Shown in pieces: positions 25,057 through 34,120 of a stretch of DNA of 64,000 nucleotides. The translations under genes were made by a program, and so were the position numbers. Source of the stretch: Dehalobacterium formicoaceticum (GTDB lineage Bacteria > Bacillota > Dehalobacteriia > Dehalobacteriales > Dehalobacteriaceae); NCBI RefSeq assembly GCF_002224645.1, contig NZ_CP022121.1:1246501-1310500 (forward strand). Reading direction: 5' to 3'. Below the pieces are notes generated by a model. The model had not been told where the DNA came from, ran no database searches, and saw only the letters and a list, made by a program, of their open reading frames with translations. Position 1 is the stretch's first letter. Each line of letters begins with the position of its first letter.

Positions 25057-26115
25057 ATGCATATGGCTGATGCTTTAATATCGCCGGCCGTAGGTGGAAC
25101 CATGTGGATAGCTACTGCGGGAGTTGCAGCTTATTCAATTAAAAAAATTCAAGGTGATATGGATGATAAGAAAATTCCTTTGATGGGAGTAATGGCGGCT
25201 TTTGTTTTTGCCGCTCAGATGATTAATTTTACCATTCCGGGAACTGGATCCAGCGGTCACATTGGAGGCGGTTTGTTACTGGCCATTCTTCTTGGACCTT
25301 ATGCCGGATTCCTTGCCATGGCCTCCATTCTGTCAATTCAAGCATTATTTTTTGCGGATGGAGGACTTTTAGCTTTGGGGTGCAATATTTTTAATCTTGG
25401 CTTTTTTACTTGTTTTATTGCCTATCCTTTGATATATAAACCGCTCATCGCCAAAGGGTATACCTCTCGCCGCATTTTTGGAGCATCCATGATCGCCGCT
25501 GTTATTGGTTTGCAGCTTGGTTCTTTTGGAGTCGTGCTTGAAACGCTGATTTCCGGGAAAACTGAGTTACCATTTAGTACCTTCGTATTAATGATGCAGC
25601 CTATTCATTTGGCAATAGGTATTGTGGAGGGCGTAATCATTGCGGCCGTTGTTTCATTTATTTGGAAAGAACGTCCGGAAATCCTTGAAAAAGCGGCTTT
25701 GGGAGAAGCACTGGGTAGTTTCTCCATTAAAAAAGTCTTAACTGTTTTAGCTCTATTGGCGGTATTTACCGGGGGCGTCCTCTCCTGGTTCGCTTCCGAC
25801 AACCCTGACGGATTGGAATGGTCTATGCTTAAGACAGCCGGCGTAGAGGAGCTTGAAGCGCCGAATGGTATTCATCAGACTTTCTCTCAGATACAAAGCA
25901 GGTTTGCATTTTTACCGGATTATAGTTTTAAGATCTCCAAAGTTGAAACCTCCGCCGGTACCGAAGAAAGCGAAGGCGGAGCGGGACAGCCTGCTGTAAG
26001 TGGCGGTACCAGTATCGCAGGAATTGTTGGCGGCGGTTTAACCCTTGCTTTTGTTGTGTTTATTGGATTTGTGATTAATTTAATCAAAAAGAGGAAGCAA
26101 GCTCTCACAAATTAA
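25057..26115 (+). CDS. cbiM: Cobalt/nickel ECF transporter substrate component CbiM, fused to a CbiN-like (PDGLE) part
   Basis: A 352-residue membrane protein. The N-terminus MHMADALISPAVGG supplies the conserved His and amino group that bind the metal in CbiM/NikM proteins. After about 210 residues of membrane core, a second part has a helix, ASDNPDGLEWSM (the PDGLE motif of CbiN/NikN) and a final helix, so M and N functions are fused as in NikMN. It imports Co2+ or Ni2+ with CbiQ and CbiO, needed for cobalamin or nickel enzymes. The ATG at 25057 follows GGAGGAG. Confidence 0.93.
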   Translation: MHMADALISPAVGGTMWIATAGVAAYSIKKIQGDMDDKKIPLMGVMAAFVFAAQMINFTIPGTGSSGHIGGGLLLAILLGPYAGFLAMASILSIQALFFADGGLLALGCNIFNLGFFTCFIAYPLIYKPLIAKGYTSRRIFGASMIAAVIGLQLGSFGVVLETLISGKTELPFSTFVLMMQPIHLAIGIVEGVIIAAVVSFIWKERPEILEKAALGEALGSFSIKKVLTVLALLAVFTGGVLSWFASDNPDGLEWSMLKTAGVEELEAPNGIHQTFSQIQSRFAFLPDYSFKISKVETSAGTEESEGGAGQPAVSGGTSIAGIVGGGLTLAFVVFIGFVINLIKKRKQALTN

Positions 26116-26142
26116 AATTATTTAAAGGATTTGATTACTGCT

Positions 26143-26952
26143 ATGGCTAATATCATGAATTCGATATTTGATATGAGGCTTCTGGATGATTTAGCAGGTA
26201 AGGAGACAGTTTTGCATAGGATACATCCACTCATAAAGCTACTGACTACTGTATTTTATTTGGTAGTGGTTGTATCCTTCGACAAATATGAAATAGTCGG
26301 TCTGCTGCCTTTGATTGTTTTTCCGGTGTTGGTAATAACACTGGCCGAGCTTCCTTTCAGGCCTATATTAAAAAGAATGTTACTTGCGGCACCCTTTGTT
26401 CTGGGAATAGGTATATTAAACCCGGTGTTTGACCATCAAGTCTTTGTGATTGGAGGGCTGACACTGTCCAGGGGCTGGATCACCTTTTTATCAGTTTTCT
26501 TGAAGTGTTTGCTTACTGTGAGCGCAGCATTGCTGCTTATCGCAACAACGGGAATGGATAAATTGGCTTCTGCTTTAAGGATGCTAAAAATTCCGCGGTT
26601 GTTTGTGCTTCAATTGCTAATGACTTACCGGTATATATCAGTATTGATGGAAGAGGTTTCCTTGATTTGGAGAGCTTATTCATTGCGGGCTCCCCGGCAA
26701 AAGGGGATTAACCGCAAGGTTTGGGGGCCGTTAATAGGCCAGCTTATCCTAAGGACTTATGAAAGAGCACAGCGGGTATATCAAGCCATGTGTTTAAGAG
26801 GGTTTAGCGGCGAGTACAATACGGGAAAACAGGTTAGGATCAGGGTTTGGGATCTGGCATATTTGATTAGTTGGAGTTTATTTTTCGCCGTGGTGAGAAT
26901 CTACAATATTCCTATGCTGATAGGTTCATTGTTAACAGGAGTGGGAAGATGA
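26143..26952 (+). CDS. cbiQ: ECF transporter T component CbiQ
   Basis: A 269-residue membrane protein with four or five helices and the coupling-helix motif ERAQRVYQAMCLRGF near residue 210, the Ala-Arg-Gly type motif by which T components hold the ATPases. It links CbiM to CbiO. ATG 26143 is chosen; a TTG at 26131 nearly touches the AAAGGA site. The stop overlaps cbiO by four bases. Confidence 0.92.
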   Translation: MANIMNSIFDMRLLDDLAGKETVLHRIHPLIKLLTTVFYLVVVVSFDKYEIVGLLPLIVFPVLVITLAELPFRPILKRMLLAAPFVLGIGILNPVFDHQVFVIGGLTLSRGWITFLSVFLKCLLTVSAALLLIATTGMDKLASALRMLKIPRLFVLQLLMTYRYISVLMEEVSLIWRAYSLRAPRQKGINRKVWGPLIGQLILRTYERAQRVYQAMCLRGFSGEYNTGKQVRIRVWDLAYLISWSLFFAVVRIYNIPMLIGSLLTGVGR

Positions 26953-27713
26953 GTCATCATATTACAGAGATCAGGGATGTGCATTATATTTATCCCGACG
27001 GGCATAAGGCAATAAACGGGATCTCCTTTGAAATCCACCATGGAGAATCTGTAGGAATCATAGGAGCTAACGGTGCAGGTAAGTCTACCCTGCTTATGCT
27101 GCTTATGGGAATTCTTTTCCCATGCCAGGGTGAAGTCCGTGTGGGAGAAGTGCCGGTTACTAAAAAGACGCTGCCTATTATTCGTCAAAGGATGGGTATG
27201 GTTTTTCAGAATTCGGATGATCAGTTATTTATGTCCACCGTCTACGATGATGTAGCTTTTGGGCCGCGTAATTACAAGTTGGATGAAGCAGTTGTAGAAA
27301 AGCGGGTTGAGCAGGCTCTGGAGATGGTAGGGATTCTTCATCTAAGGGACCGGGCGCCTTTCAAGTTGTCCGGCGGCGAAAAACGTGCTGCGGCGATTGC
27401 TTCCGTGCTCTCAATGCAGCCGGATATTCTGGTGATGGATGAGCCAACCACCGCCCTTGATCCCAAATCCAGACGCAGGCTGATCAAACTGCTCAACAGC
27501 TTTGAACACACAAAAATTATAACCAGCCACGATTTAGATATGATATATGATTTGTGTACCAGAACCATAGTCATCAAAAATGGTGCAATCGCTGCAGATG
27601 GGCCTGCTTCAGAAATTCTGGTTAATGCTGAATTGCTGGATAACTGCGGGCTGGAGTTGCCTTTGGCACTCCGGGGCTGCCCGATTTGTGGTGGAAAAGG
27701 AATAAAAAATTAA
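26949..27713 (+). CDS. cbiO: ECF transporter ATPase CbiO
   Basis: A 254-residue ABC ATPase. Walker A GANGAGKST, Q-loop VFQNSDDQLF, signature LSGGEKRAAAIA, Walker B ILVMDEPTTALD and the switch His in TSHDLDM are all present. The early Q-loop text is typical of ECF-type ATPases. The C-terminus ends CPICGGKGIKN, a CxxC that might bind metal and is not part of the ATPase fold. Last gene of the operon; a strong terminator follows. Confidence 0.94.
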   Translation: MSHHITEIRDVHYIYPDGHKAINGISFEIHHGESVGIIGANGAGKSTLLMLLMGILFPCQGEVRVGEVPVTKKTLPIIRQRMGMVFQNSDDQLFMSTVYDDVAFGPRNYKLDEAVVEKRVEQALEMVGILHLRDRAPFKLSGGEKRAAAIASVLSMQPDILVMDEPTTALDPKSRRRLIKLLNSFEHTKIITSHDLDMIYDLCTRTIVIKNGAIAADGPASEILVNAELLDNCGLELPLALRGCPICGGKGIKN

Positions 27714-27748
27714 ATATTTAGTGCTGCTATTAAGGAAGTGGCATTACC

Positions 27749-27792
27749 AATGGACGTATAAATCGCAGATTTATACGTCCATTTTCCTTTTT
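27749..27792. terminator. Bidirectional terminator between cbiO and the converging Rnk-like gene
   Basis: AATGGACGTATAAATC pairs with GATTTATACGTCCATT around GCA, a perfect 16-bp stem, then TTCCTTTTT. Confidence 0.9.
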
Positions 27793-27822
27793 AAAATAAT
27801 GTTTCCGAAGATAAGGTGGTCA

Positions 27823-28239
27823 CTATAAATCATAATTTCCAGCTGCCTCCGGCTGGTACATGATTTTCTCCACCTTAAGTTTAATAATACCTGCGGGAAT
27901 TTTCCAGTCAACGATATCTCCTTCCCGGAATCCAAGTATTGCTGTTCCGATGGGAGCAAGCACAGAAATTTTATGCTCCATCAAATCCACATTTTCAGGA
28001 TAAACCAGGGTATAGACTGTTTCTTCTCCGGAATCTAAATCCTTCAATAGGACCTTAGAATTCATTGTGATGGAATCTTCGGGTATTTTATCCGATGGCA
28101 CAATATTTGCCCGGTTTAGTTCCAGCTCCAAATCATGTAAATGATCTTTATTTCTGCTCTTGCCAAATTCCCTTTCCTCGTTGATCAGTTCAAGCAACCG
28201 TTCCCGGTCTTTGATCGTAATATCAATTGTTCTCTCCAT
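27823..28239 (-). CDS. Rnk-like GreA/GreB C-terminal domain protein
   Basis: A 138-residue protein. After a short helical N-terminus (TIKDRERLLELINEERE) comes the FKBP-like GreA C-terminal fold: SKVLLKDLDSGEETVYTLVYPE, SVLAPIGTAILGFREGD and a final VEKIMYQPE strand (all shown in part). That is the layout of Rnk, which binds RNA polymerase without the long coiled coil of GreA. The ATG at 28239 follows AAAGGA; a TTG three codons upstream is possible. Transcribed toward cbiO. Confidence 0.8.
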   Translation of the reverse strand: MERTIDITIKDRERLLELINEEREFGKSRNKDHLHDLELELNRANIVPSDKIPEDSITMNSKVLLKDLDSGEETVYTLVYPENVDLMEHKISVLAPIGTAILGFREGDIVDWKIPAGIIKLKVEKIMYQPEAAGNYDL

Positions 28240-28909
28240 TTTTTTCAATCCTTTCTTTTCCTCCCTAATATAGAGCGACTATCTCCAGAAAGATAGCCGC
28301 TTGTTTAACTTTTTAATTAATTCTTAATTAGTGGATTTCTTCACGGAAGTCTCGGAAACCTCTTTAAATTATAGATGATTTTCCTATATAAGTAAATCCC
28401 TAGAAGACGGATTTGATAAATATGTTATTTTCAGTGGCTTGGCGCAAGCCCGGTTTTTAATAATACCGATATAAGCCGCTACGTAGAAATACCCATTGTA
28501 TATTAGGAGTATTTTATTAAAAAAAATATAAAATACCAGAAGGATATTTGAGATTTATGTAGAATAATAAGTTATAAACAAAATGAATACAATTTGTATA
28601 GCAACAAAGTTCTTAAAAATTAATTTGTCTGAACAAAATGCCGCTCTTTAGGAAAGGAGGGCCAGGGCAGTTATTTAATATAGTTTTGGAGGGGAGGCTT
28701 ATTCATTTATCAAGGGAATGATATATCTTCTAACGGTAAAGTATTGCTAGAGGCCATCGGGAGCAATTTTCATGATAATAGGAATAAATTTAAGTTGGTT
28801 ATATTCGGAAGAAACAATTGAGCTAATTTAAAAATGCGCAGTACCGACAATGAATAAACACAAAAAGTTATAAGGTTAAATTTTGTAAGTAAGAAAGGAG
28901 AGAAGATAG
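28240..28909. other. 670-base intergenic region before the first mttB
   Basis: No convincing gene. A hairpin near 28272-28300 (CTATCT/AGATAG with flanking GCG/CGC) lies upstream of the Rnk-like gene. GGCTTG-GCG-CAAGCC (28436-28450) is followed by CGGTTTTT and could terminate plus-strand transcription. GTATTTTAT/ATAAAATAC (about 28509-28538) is another palindrome. A frame ending at TGA 28821 reads NDISSNGKVLLEAIGSNF and looks protein-like, but has only an ATT (28705) behind GGAGGGG as a start; it may be a small gene or a remnant. I see no sigma-54 element here. Confidence 0.4.
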
Positions 28910-30382
28910 TTGAATACAACAAAAAGTTACTATTCCCAGGCAAATAATGAGGTAAACCAAACTATCTCATGGAAGATGCTGAGTGATGATCAGTGTGAAA
29001 ATATTTTTTTGACTGCTCTTGAGATTTTGGAAAGAACCGGAATTGAAGTAGAAAATAAAGAAGCTTTGGATTTGTTTGAAAAAGCCGGTTGCTGGGTGGA
29101 CGACAACAGAGTAAGAATTCCTTCTTCATTAACCGAATGGGCCGTAAGAACTGCTCCTTCCAGAATTACTCTTTGCGATAGAAATGGCCAAAGAGCTTTA
29201 AGCCTTGAAACCACTAATGTTTATTATGGGCCGGGATATGAAAATGCAAACGTACTTGACCCTCAAACCGGAGAATTGAGAAAACCGGTCAAAGCCGATG
29301 TTGTTAACAGCGCTATCGTCTGTGATGCTTTAAAAAATATTGATTTTGCTATGAGCAATGGCCAGCCAACTGATGTTAATCCTGCTGCGGCCGAGGTTCA
29401 TGCATTTGAGGCTTTGGTATCAAATACAACGAAACCTGTCCTGCAATCTGTAAAAACTCTGGAACAAGCGCAAGCTGTCGTAGATATCGCTTCCGCAGTT
29501 GCCGGTGGATTGCGAGAATTGCAGAAGAATCCTTTTGCTGTGCTTCATATTCAAACTGAAGGTACGCTGACTCATTCTGACAGCACGATGGCCAAAGTAA
29601 TTTTTGCCGCGCAGAATGGGATCCCTTTTGTTTATAATACGAAATTAGTTGCCGGAGATACTGCACCTGCTACGCCTGCCGGAGCTATTGTTGTAGCACT
29701 TGCCGATGTTTTGGCAGGTACAATTCTCAGCCAGTTGGTAAGACAGGGAGCACATATTATTGCCGGCGGTTTATTTACCATTGAGGATAAAGCTAATGGG
29801 ATGCAGCCTTTGGGCGCGCCTGAAGTAGAATTAATGGGTACAGGATTTGCCAATGTTCTTCGTTATTTGCGCTTACCTAATTTTGGTTTTGCCGGTGCTA
29901 GCGATGCGAAAATTAGTGATGCTCAAATGGGACTTGAATCCGCTTTTTCCATTCTCCATGCCGGATTAAGCGGTACCAACCTGATTCATGGCTGCGGTCA
30001 GATGGAATATGGCTTGACCGGATCCCTGGAACTCCTGGTTATGGGTGACGAAGCGATGGGTATGACCCGAAGAATTATGAGGGGTGTAGAGACAAACGAA
30101 GAAAGACTGGCCCGCGGAGTGATTGATGAAGTTCAGCCTGCCGGACATTACCTGGGAGAAGAACATACCATGAAATACTTTAAGTCCGAGGTATGGTGGC
30201 CGACACTGATGAACCGGAAACGTATAGCTGATTGGGAAGCCGCAGGTGCTAAACCTATGGGTCAAAGAGTAAAGGAAAAGACCCAGGATCTTTTGCAAAA
30301 TCATCTGCCCGCCAAGCTTGCCGAAGATAAAGTTGCAGAGATTCAGGCTATTGTTGCAAAAGCAGAAGCTTCACTAAAATAG
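28910..30382 (+). CDS. Trimethylamine/betaine methyltransferase family protein (non-Pyl MttB homologue) 1
   Basis: A 490-residue TIM-barrel methyltransferase of the MttB superfamily, cytoplasmic. It has the family start LSDDQCENIFLTALEILERTGIEV (in part), GCWVDDNRVRIP and the C-terminal GVIDEVQPAGHYLGEEHT. The frame is open throughout with no in-frame amber codon, so it belongs to the pyrrolysine-lacking group whose characterised members (such as glycine betaine methyltransferase MtgB) move one methyl from a quaternary amine to a corrinoid protein. The adjacent BCCT transporter supports a betaine-like substrate. The start is TTG behind AAGGAGAG. No corrinoid protein gene lies in the cluster. 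Confidence 0.87.
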   Translation: MNTTKSYYSQANNEVNQTISWKMLSDDQCENIFLTALEILERTGIEVENKEALDLFEKAGCWVDDNRVRIPSSLTEWAVRTAPSRITLCDRNGQRALSLETTNVYYGPGYENANVLDPQTGELRKPVKADVVNSAIVCDALKNIDFAMSNGQPTDVNPAAAEVHAFEALVSNTTKPVLQSVKTLEQAQAVVDIASAVAGGLRELQKNPFAVLHIQTEGTLTHSDSTMAKVIFAAQNGIPFVYNTKLVAGDTAPATPAGAIVVALADVLAGTILSQLVRQGAHIIAGGLFTIEDKANGMQPLGAPEVELMGTGFANVLRYLRLPNFGFAGASDAKISDAQMGLESAFSILHAGLSGTNLIHGCGQMEYGLTGSLELLVMGDEAMGMTRRIMRGVETNEERLARGVIDEVQPAGHYLGEEHTMKYFKSEVWWPTLMNRKRIADWEAAGAKPMGQRVKEKTQDLLQNHLPAKLAEDKVAEIQAIVAKAEASLK

Positions 30383-30413
30383 GAATAACTGAGAGAGAAA
30401 GGAGAGATTTAAG

Positions 30414-31877
30414 TTGACTACGAGAAGTAATTATCAAGCTTATGCCAGCACCCAAATGAGTGTTTTCTCACCTGATCAGTGCCAAGAGTTAGTATATGCC
30501 GCTACAGAGGCTATGTGGCGTACGGGGACAGATTTTCATGATCAAGAATGTTTAGATATCCTGAAGAAAGCCGGTTGCTGGGTGGATGGCAAAAGAGTAA
30601 GAATTCCGGCTCATATTACAGAACGTGCATTACAAACCTGTCAAAAGCATGTTGTGCTTTGCAACAGCCGTACCGGTGCCCGTGAACTCTTTATTGAAGG
30701 AAGTAACGCATATTTTGGCTCCGGACCTTGCACTCCCTTTACCAGAAATCCCTTCACCAATGAAAGACATCGTGCCACTAGGCAATCTGTCGGTTGGGCG
30801 ACCAAGCTTCTTGACGCTCTGCCTCATATGGATTATGCCATGTCCTTAGGGATTGTACAGGACGTGCCCCTTTTAATATCTGACCGTCATGAATTTGAAC
30901 AGCAGATTCTTAACACCGAGAAACCGATTATTACGGTATGTGTTGACGAGTGGGGTCAGGAAGACATTATTAAGATGGCGGAAATTGTTGCCGGCGGCGA
31001 AGAAGAACTACGCAGGAATCCTTTTATCTGCCTCTATGCAGAGCCTATTTCCCCAGGGGTGCACTGCCGTGAAGCAGCTCAAAAACTGTTGATTGGTGCC
31101 AAAAAAGGCTTACCCACCATTTATACACCGTGTATTATGGCCGGTGGAACTGCCCCGATTACCATGGCCGGTGTGATGGTTCAAGGCTTATGTGAAAGCT
31201 TAAGCGGTCTCGTGCTCAGCCAGTGTACCCGTGAAGGTGCTCCCTTTATTATGGGCGGTGTTTACACGATTCTGGATATGGGATCGACCATTTTCTCCTA
31301 TGGCGCACCGGAGCTTAGCCTGCTCCTCGCCGGCTTGGCAGACGTTGCTCATTATCTTAACATTCCGATGTTTGGTACTGCCGGGTGCACCGACGCATGT
31401 ATTATTGATGAACAAGCCGGTATGGAAGCTGCCATCTCCATTGCGATGACCAATATGTCCGGTGCCAACCTAAACCATGATACAGGGTATTCCGAATACG
31501 GAACTACCTCCAATCTGGATTTGGTAGTCATTGCTGATGAGGTTCTGGGCATGGCAAGACGTTTGACCAAAGGGATCAAAGTAGATCAGGAAACATTAGC
31601 TTTGGATGTAATTGAAAAGGTTGGACCCGGCGGCAAATTTGGCAACGAAGAACATACCCAGGCACACATGGAAGAAAATTATGTGCCCCGGTTGGTTAAC
31701 AGAGCTGCCCGTGATATTTTTGACAAAGCTGGGAGTAAAACACTAACCCAGGTTGCGAACGAAAAAGTAAGAGATATTATTAATTATCATGAACCGGCTC
31801 CGCTGCCCAAGGATATGGCAGCCAAGATCAGAGATATTGTAGAAAACGCTGTGGGTCATATGCCCGGAGAAGAATAA
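30414..31877 (+). CDS. Trimethylamine/betaine methyltransferase family protein (non-Pyl MttB homologue) 2
   Basis: A 487-residue paralogue of the preceding gene, 31 bases downstream, also with a TTG start behind AAGGAGAG. Shared landmarks are the GCWVDGKRVRIPAHITE block near residue 50, the GGTAPITMAG region near 245 and EKVGPGGKFGNEEHT near 405. No in-frame TAG. The two copies differ along most of their length, so they probably act on different amines or on successive methyl groups, or as a heteromer; none of this is shown by sequence. A strong terminator follows. Confidence 0.87.
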   Translation: MTTRSNYQAYASTQMSVFSPDQCQELVYAATEAMWRTGTDFHDQECLDILKKAGCWVDGKRVRIPAHITERALQTCQKHVVLCNSRTGARELFIEGSNAYFGSGPCTPFTRNPFTNERHRATRQSVGWATKLLDALPHMDYAMSLGIVQDVPLLISDRHEFEQQILNTEKPIITVCVDEWGQEDIIKMAEIVAGGEEELRRNPFICLYAEPISPGVHCREAAQKLLIGAKKGLPTIYTPCIMAGGTAPITMAGVMVQGLCESLSGLVLSQCTREGAPFIMGGVYTILDMGSTIFSYGAPELSLLLAGLADVAHYLNIPMFGTAGCTDACIIDEQAGMEAAISIAMTNMSGANLNHDTGYSEYGTTSNLDLVVIADEVLGMARRLTKGIKVDQETLALDVIEKVGPGGKFGNEEHTQAHMEENYVPRLVNRAARDIFDKAGSKTLTQVANEKVRDIINYHEPAPLPKDMAAKIRDIVENAVGHMPGEE

Positions 31878-31880
31878 AAT

Positions 31881-31918
31881 AATGGGCTGCCTGGTTTTGC
31901 AGGCAGCCCATTGTAAAA
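31881..31918 (+). terminator. Terminator after the mttB pair
   Basis: AATGGGCTGCCTG pairs with CAGGCAGCCCATT around GTTTTG; the tail TGTAAAATT is only moderately T-rich. Confidence 0.75.
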
Positions 31919-31990
31919 TTCTAACTGATTATAAAATAATTGAGAGATATACCAACACTTTGTTTATCAGGTACCTGAGGGGGAAGAAAA

Positions 31991-34009
31991 ATGTCATTAG
32001 TACTTGGTATAGATACTGGAGGCACTTACACCGACGGAGTGGTAGTTGAGCTTGAGCATAAGCAAATTCTTAATAAAGCAAAGGCCTTAACCACCAGAGA
32101 AGATCTAGCCATAGGTATTCGTAATTGCATTAACAACTTAGATTTTGAAGATTTTGATAAAATCAGTATTGTTTCTCTTTCGACAACTTTAGCTACCAAT
32201 GCCATCGTAGAAGGTCGTGGTTGTGAAGTTGGGTTGCTGATGCTGGGGCATGAGCCGATTGAGAAATTACCTGTAATTCATTACTCAGTGCTGCCCGGTG
32301 GTCATGATATTAAAGGCAGATCCCTGGAGAACCTGGACTATGAATTAACGCGTAAGGCAATAAATGATTTTAAAGGCAAAGTAGATGCTGTTGCCATATC
32401 CGGTTATCTGAGTGTCAGGAATCCGGAACATGAAATTGCTGTTAGTAAAATGGTCAAGGAGATCTTGGATATTCCGGTGGTTTCTGCTCATCAGCTTACA
32501 ACCTCACTGGGATTTCATGAGCGTACGGTAACCGCCGTACTTAATGCCAGATTAATACCTATCATTACTGAGTTAATTGATTCAGTGCATCGGGTATTGG
32601 CAGAGAAGAAAATTGATGCCTCGATTATGATCGTCAAGGGAGATGGCTGTTTGATGGGTGAATCTTTAGCCCGGGAAAAACCGATTGAGACCATCCTGTC
32701 CGGTCCGGCATCAAGCATCATTGGCGGTGCTTTTTTAACCCAGACTTCGGAGGCTTTAGTGCTGGATATGGGTGGAACAACCACAGATATTGCTATTCTG
32801 AAAAATTGTGTGCCCAGAATTAACCAAGAAGGAGCTATGGTTGGTGGTTGGATGACCCGAGTTCAGGCAGCTGAAGTTTATACCTTTGGATTGGGCGGAG
32901 ATAGTTATATTCAGGTTGACAGGGATCGAAAAATCATTGTCGGGCCCCAGAGGGTTTGGCCGTTGTGTGTTGTTGCCGCTCAATATCCTTATCTTATTGA
33001 AGACCTAAAGATTCATTTTGATGAAAGCTACGATTTAATGTATGCACAGCCTACGGATTGTTATATGTTTTTAAAACATGTTACGGAAGAAAAGCTTACT
33101 GATTGGGAAGAGAAGGTTATCAGTCTTCTAAAGGAAGGACCTAGAAGCTTATATTTCCTGGCAAAGCAATTGGAGGTTGATGCCAATTTATTTAACCTTC
33201 AGCATCTGGTCAATTTGGGTATCATTGCCCGGGTTTCTGTTACGCCTACAGATATTCTGCATGCTAAAGGTATTTATCATCAATGGAACAGTGAAGCATC
33301 AGAAGCTGGCGTAGATATTTTAGCAGGCAGGGCCAGAATGACCAGAAAAGAATTTCTTGATGCTGCAACTGAAAGAATAATTAATGATTTGTGCATCACC
33401 TGTCTGCAAAGCCTGGCAGGTACAGAAGGACAGAAAACCTGGTTCAAAAATGACGAAGTTTCCATGTATTTCATCAATAAAGCCCTTTCCCCAAAGAAAG
33501 ATCAGGCATATGATAGCTCTTTCAAACTCAGAATGCCTGTGATCGGAATTGGAGCACCGGTGGATGCCTGGTTACCCCCCATGGCGGAGAAATTAAACAC
33601 GCAATTAATTATTCCTCCCCATGCCGAGGTGGCAAATGCCATCGGGGCTGCGACAGGTAAAATTATGGAAACCATTAAAGTTTTAATTAATCCGGGGGAA
33701 GGAGGTAAAGGATATTTAATGCATGCCCCGTGGGAACGGAGAGCTTTTGCGGAGCTGGAAGAGGCAGTGGAGTTTGCTTTAAAGGAGGCTAAAGAAAGAG
33801 CGGCTTGCGCAGCGGAAAAGGCCGGCGCAAAAAACTATGAATTAGTTATTAACCATGAAGATGTCTATGCTAATGCCAGCATGATTGAGAACGATGTTTA
33901 TGTGGAATCCAGAATAGAAGTAACAGCCGTGGGGCGACCTGAATGGGAACGGCAAGAGGAGATGAAAGGTTTTTTTGTCTTTGATCAAATTGCCGGAGAA
34001 AAATGCTAA
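31991..34009 (+). CDS. Hydantoinase/oxoprolinase (HyuA-like) ASKHA-fold protein
   Basis: A 672-residue protein. LGIDTGGTYTDGVVV at the N-terminus and LVLDMGGTTTDIA near residue 255 are the two phosphate-binding loops of the acetate kinase/Hsp70/actin superfamily in HyuA-type proteins. Residues about 370-420 (SLLKEGPRSLYFLAKQLEV and following) look like an inserted winged helix. No HyuB partner is present. Characterised HyuA-type enzymes use ATP to open cyclic amides, but in methyltransferase clusters this group has no proven role; an ATP-driven activator of the corrinoid system is one possibility. Start ATG 31991 behind GAGGGGG. Confidence 0.8.
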   Translation: MSLVLGIDTGGTYTDGVVVELEHKQILNKAKALTTREDLAIGIRNCINNLDFEDFDKISIVSLSTTLATNAIVEGRGCEVGLLMLGHEPIEKLPVIHYSVLPGGHDIKGRSLENLDYELTRKAINDFKGKVDAVAISGYLSVRNPEHEIAVSKMVKEILDIPVVSAHQLTTSLGFHERTVTAVLNARLIPIITELIDSVHRVLAEKKIDASIMIVKGDGCLMGESLAREKPIETILSGPASSIIGGAFLTQTSEALVLDMGGTTTDIAILKNCVPRINQEGAMVGGWMTRVQAAEVYTFGLGGDSYIQVDRDRKIIVGPQRVWPLCVVAAQYPYLIEDLKIHFDESYDLMYAQPTDCYMFLKHVTEEKLTDWEEKVISLLKEGPRSLYFLAKQLEVDANLFNLQHLVNLGIIARVSVTPTDILHAKGIYHQWNSEASEAGVDILAGRARMTRKEFLDAATERIINDLCITCLQSLAGTEGQKTWFKNDEVSMYFINKALSPKKDQAYDSSFKLRMPVIGIGAPVDAWLPPMAEKLNTQLIIPPHAEVANAIGAATGKIMETIKVLINPGEGGKGYLMHAPWERRAFAELEEAVEFALKEAKERAACAAEKAGAKNYELVINHEDVYANASMIENDVYVESRIEVTAVGRPEWERQEEMKGFFVFDQIAGEKC

Positions 34010-34120
34010 TTTAAAACTGATACGTAGATTTCTTTTCATATTCTGAATAATGTTGCTGTCGAAATTCTAAATCAATAAATTTTCTGACCATTTAATAAAT
34101 AATTGGAGGAGGTTTGTTCG

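Noticed and set aside
28436-28460. Sigma-54 promoter upstream of mttB (CTTGGCGCAAGC)
   Set aside because: The GG-to-GC spacing is wrong and no TTGC -12 box follows; the sequence forms a simple hairpin.
28910-31877. Pyrrolysine (in-frame TAG) in the MttB homologues
   Set aside because: Both frames are open over the full 490 and 487 codons with no internal TAG, so they belong to the non-pyrrolysine group.
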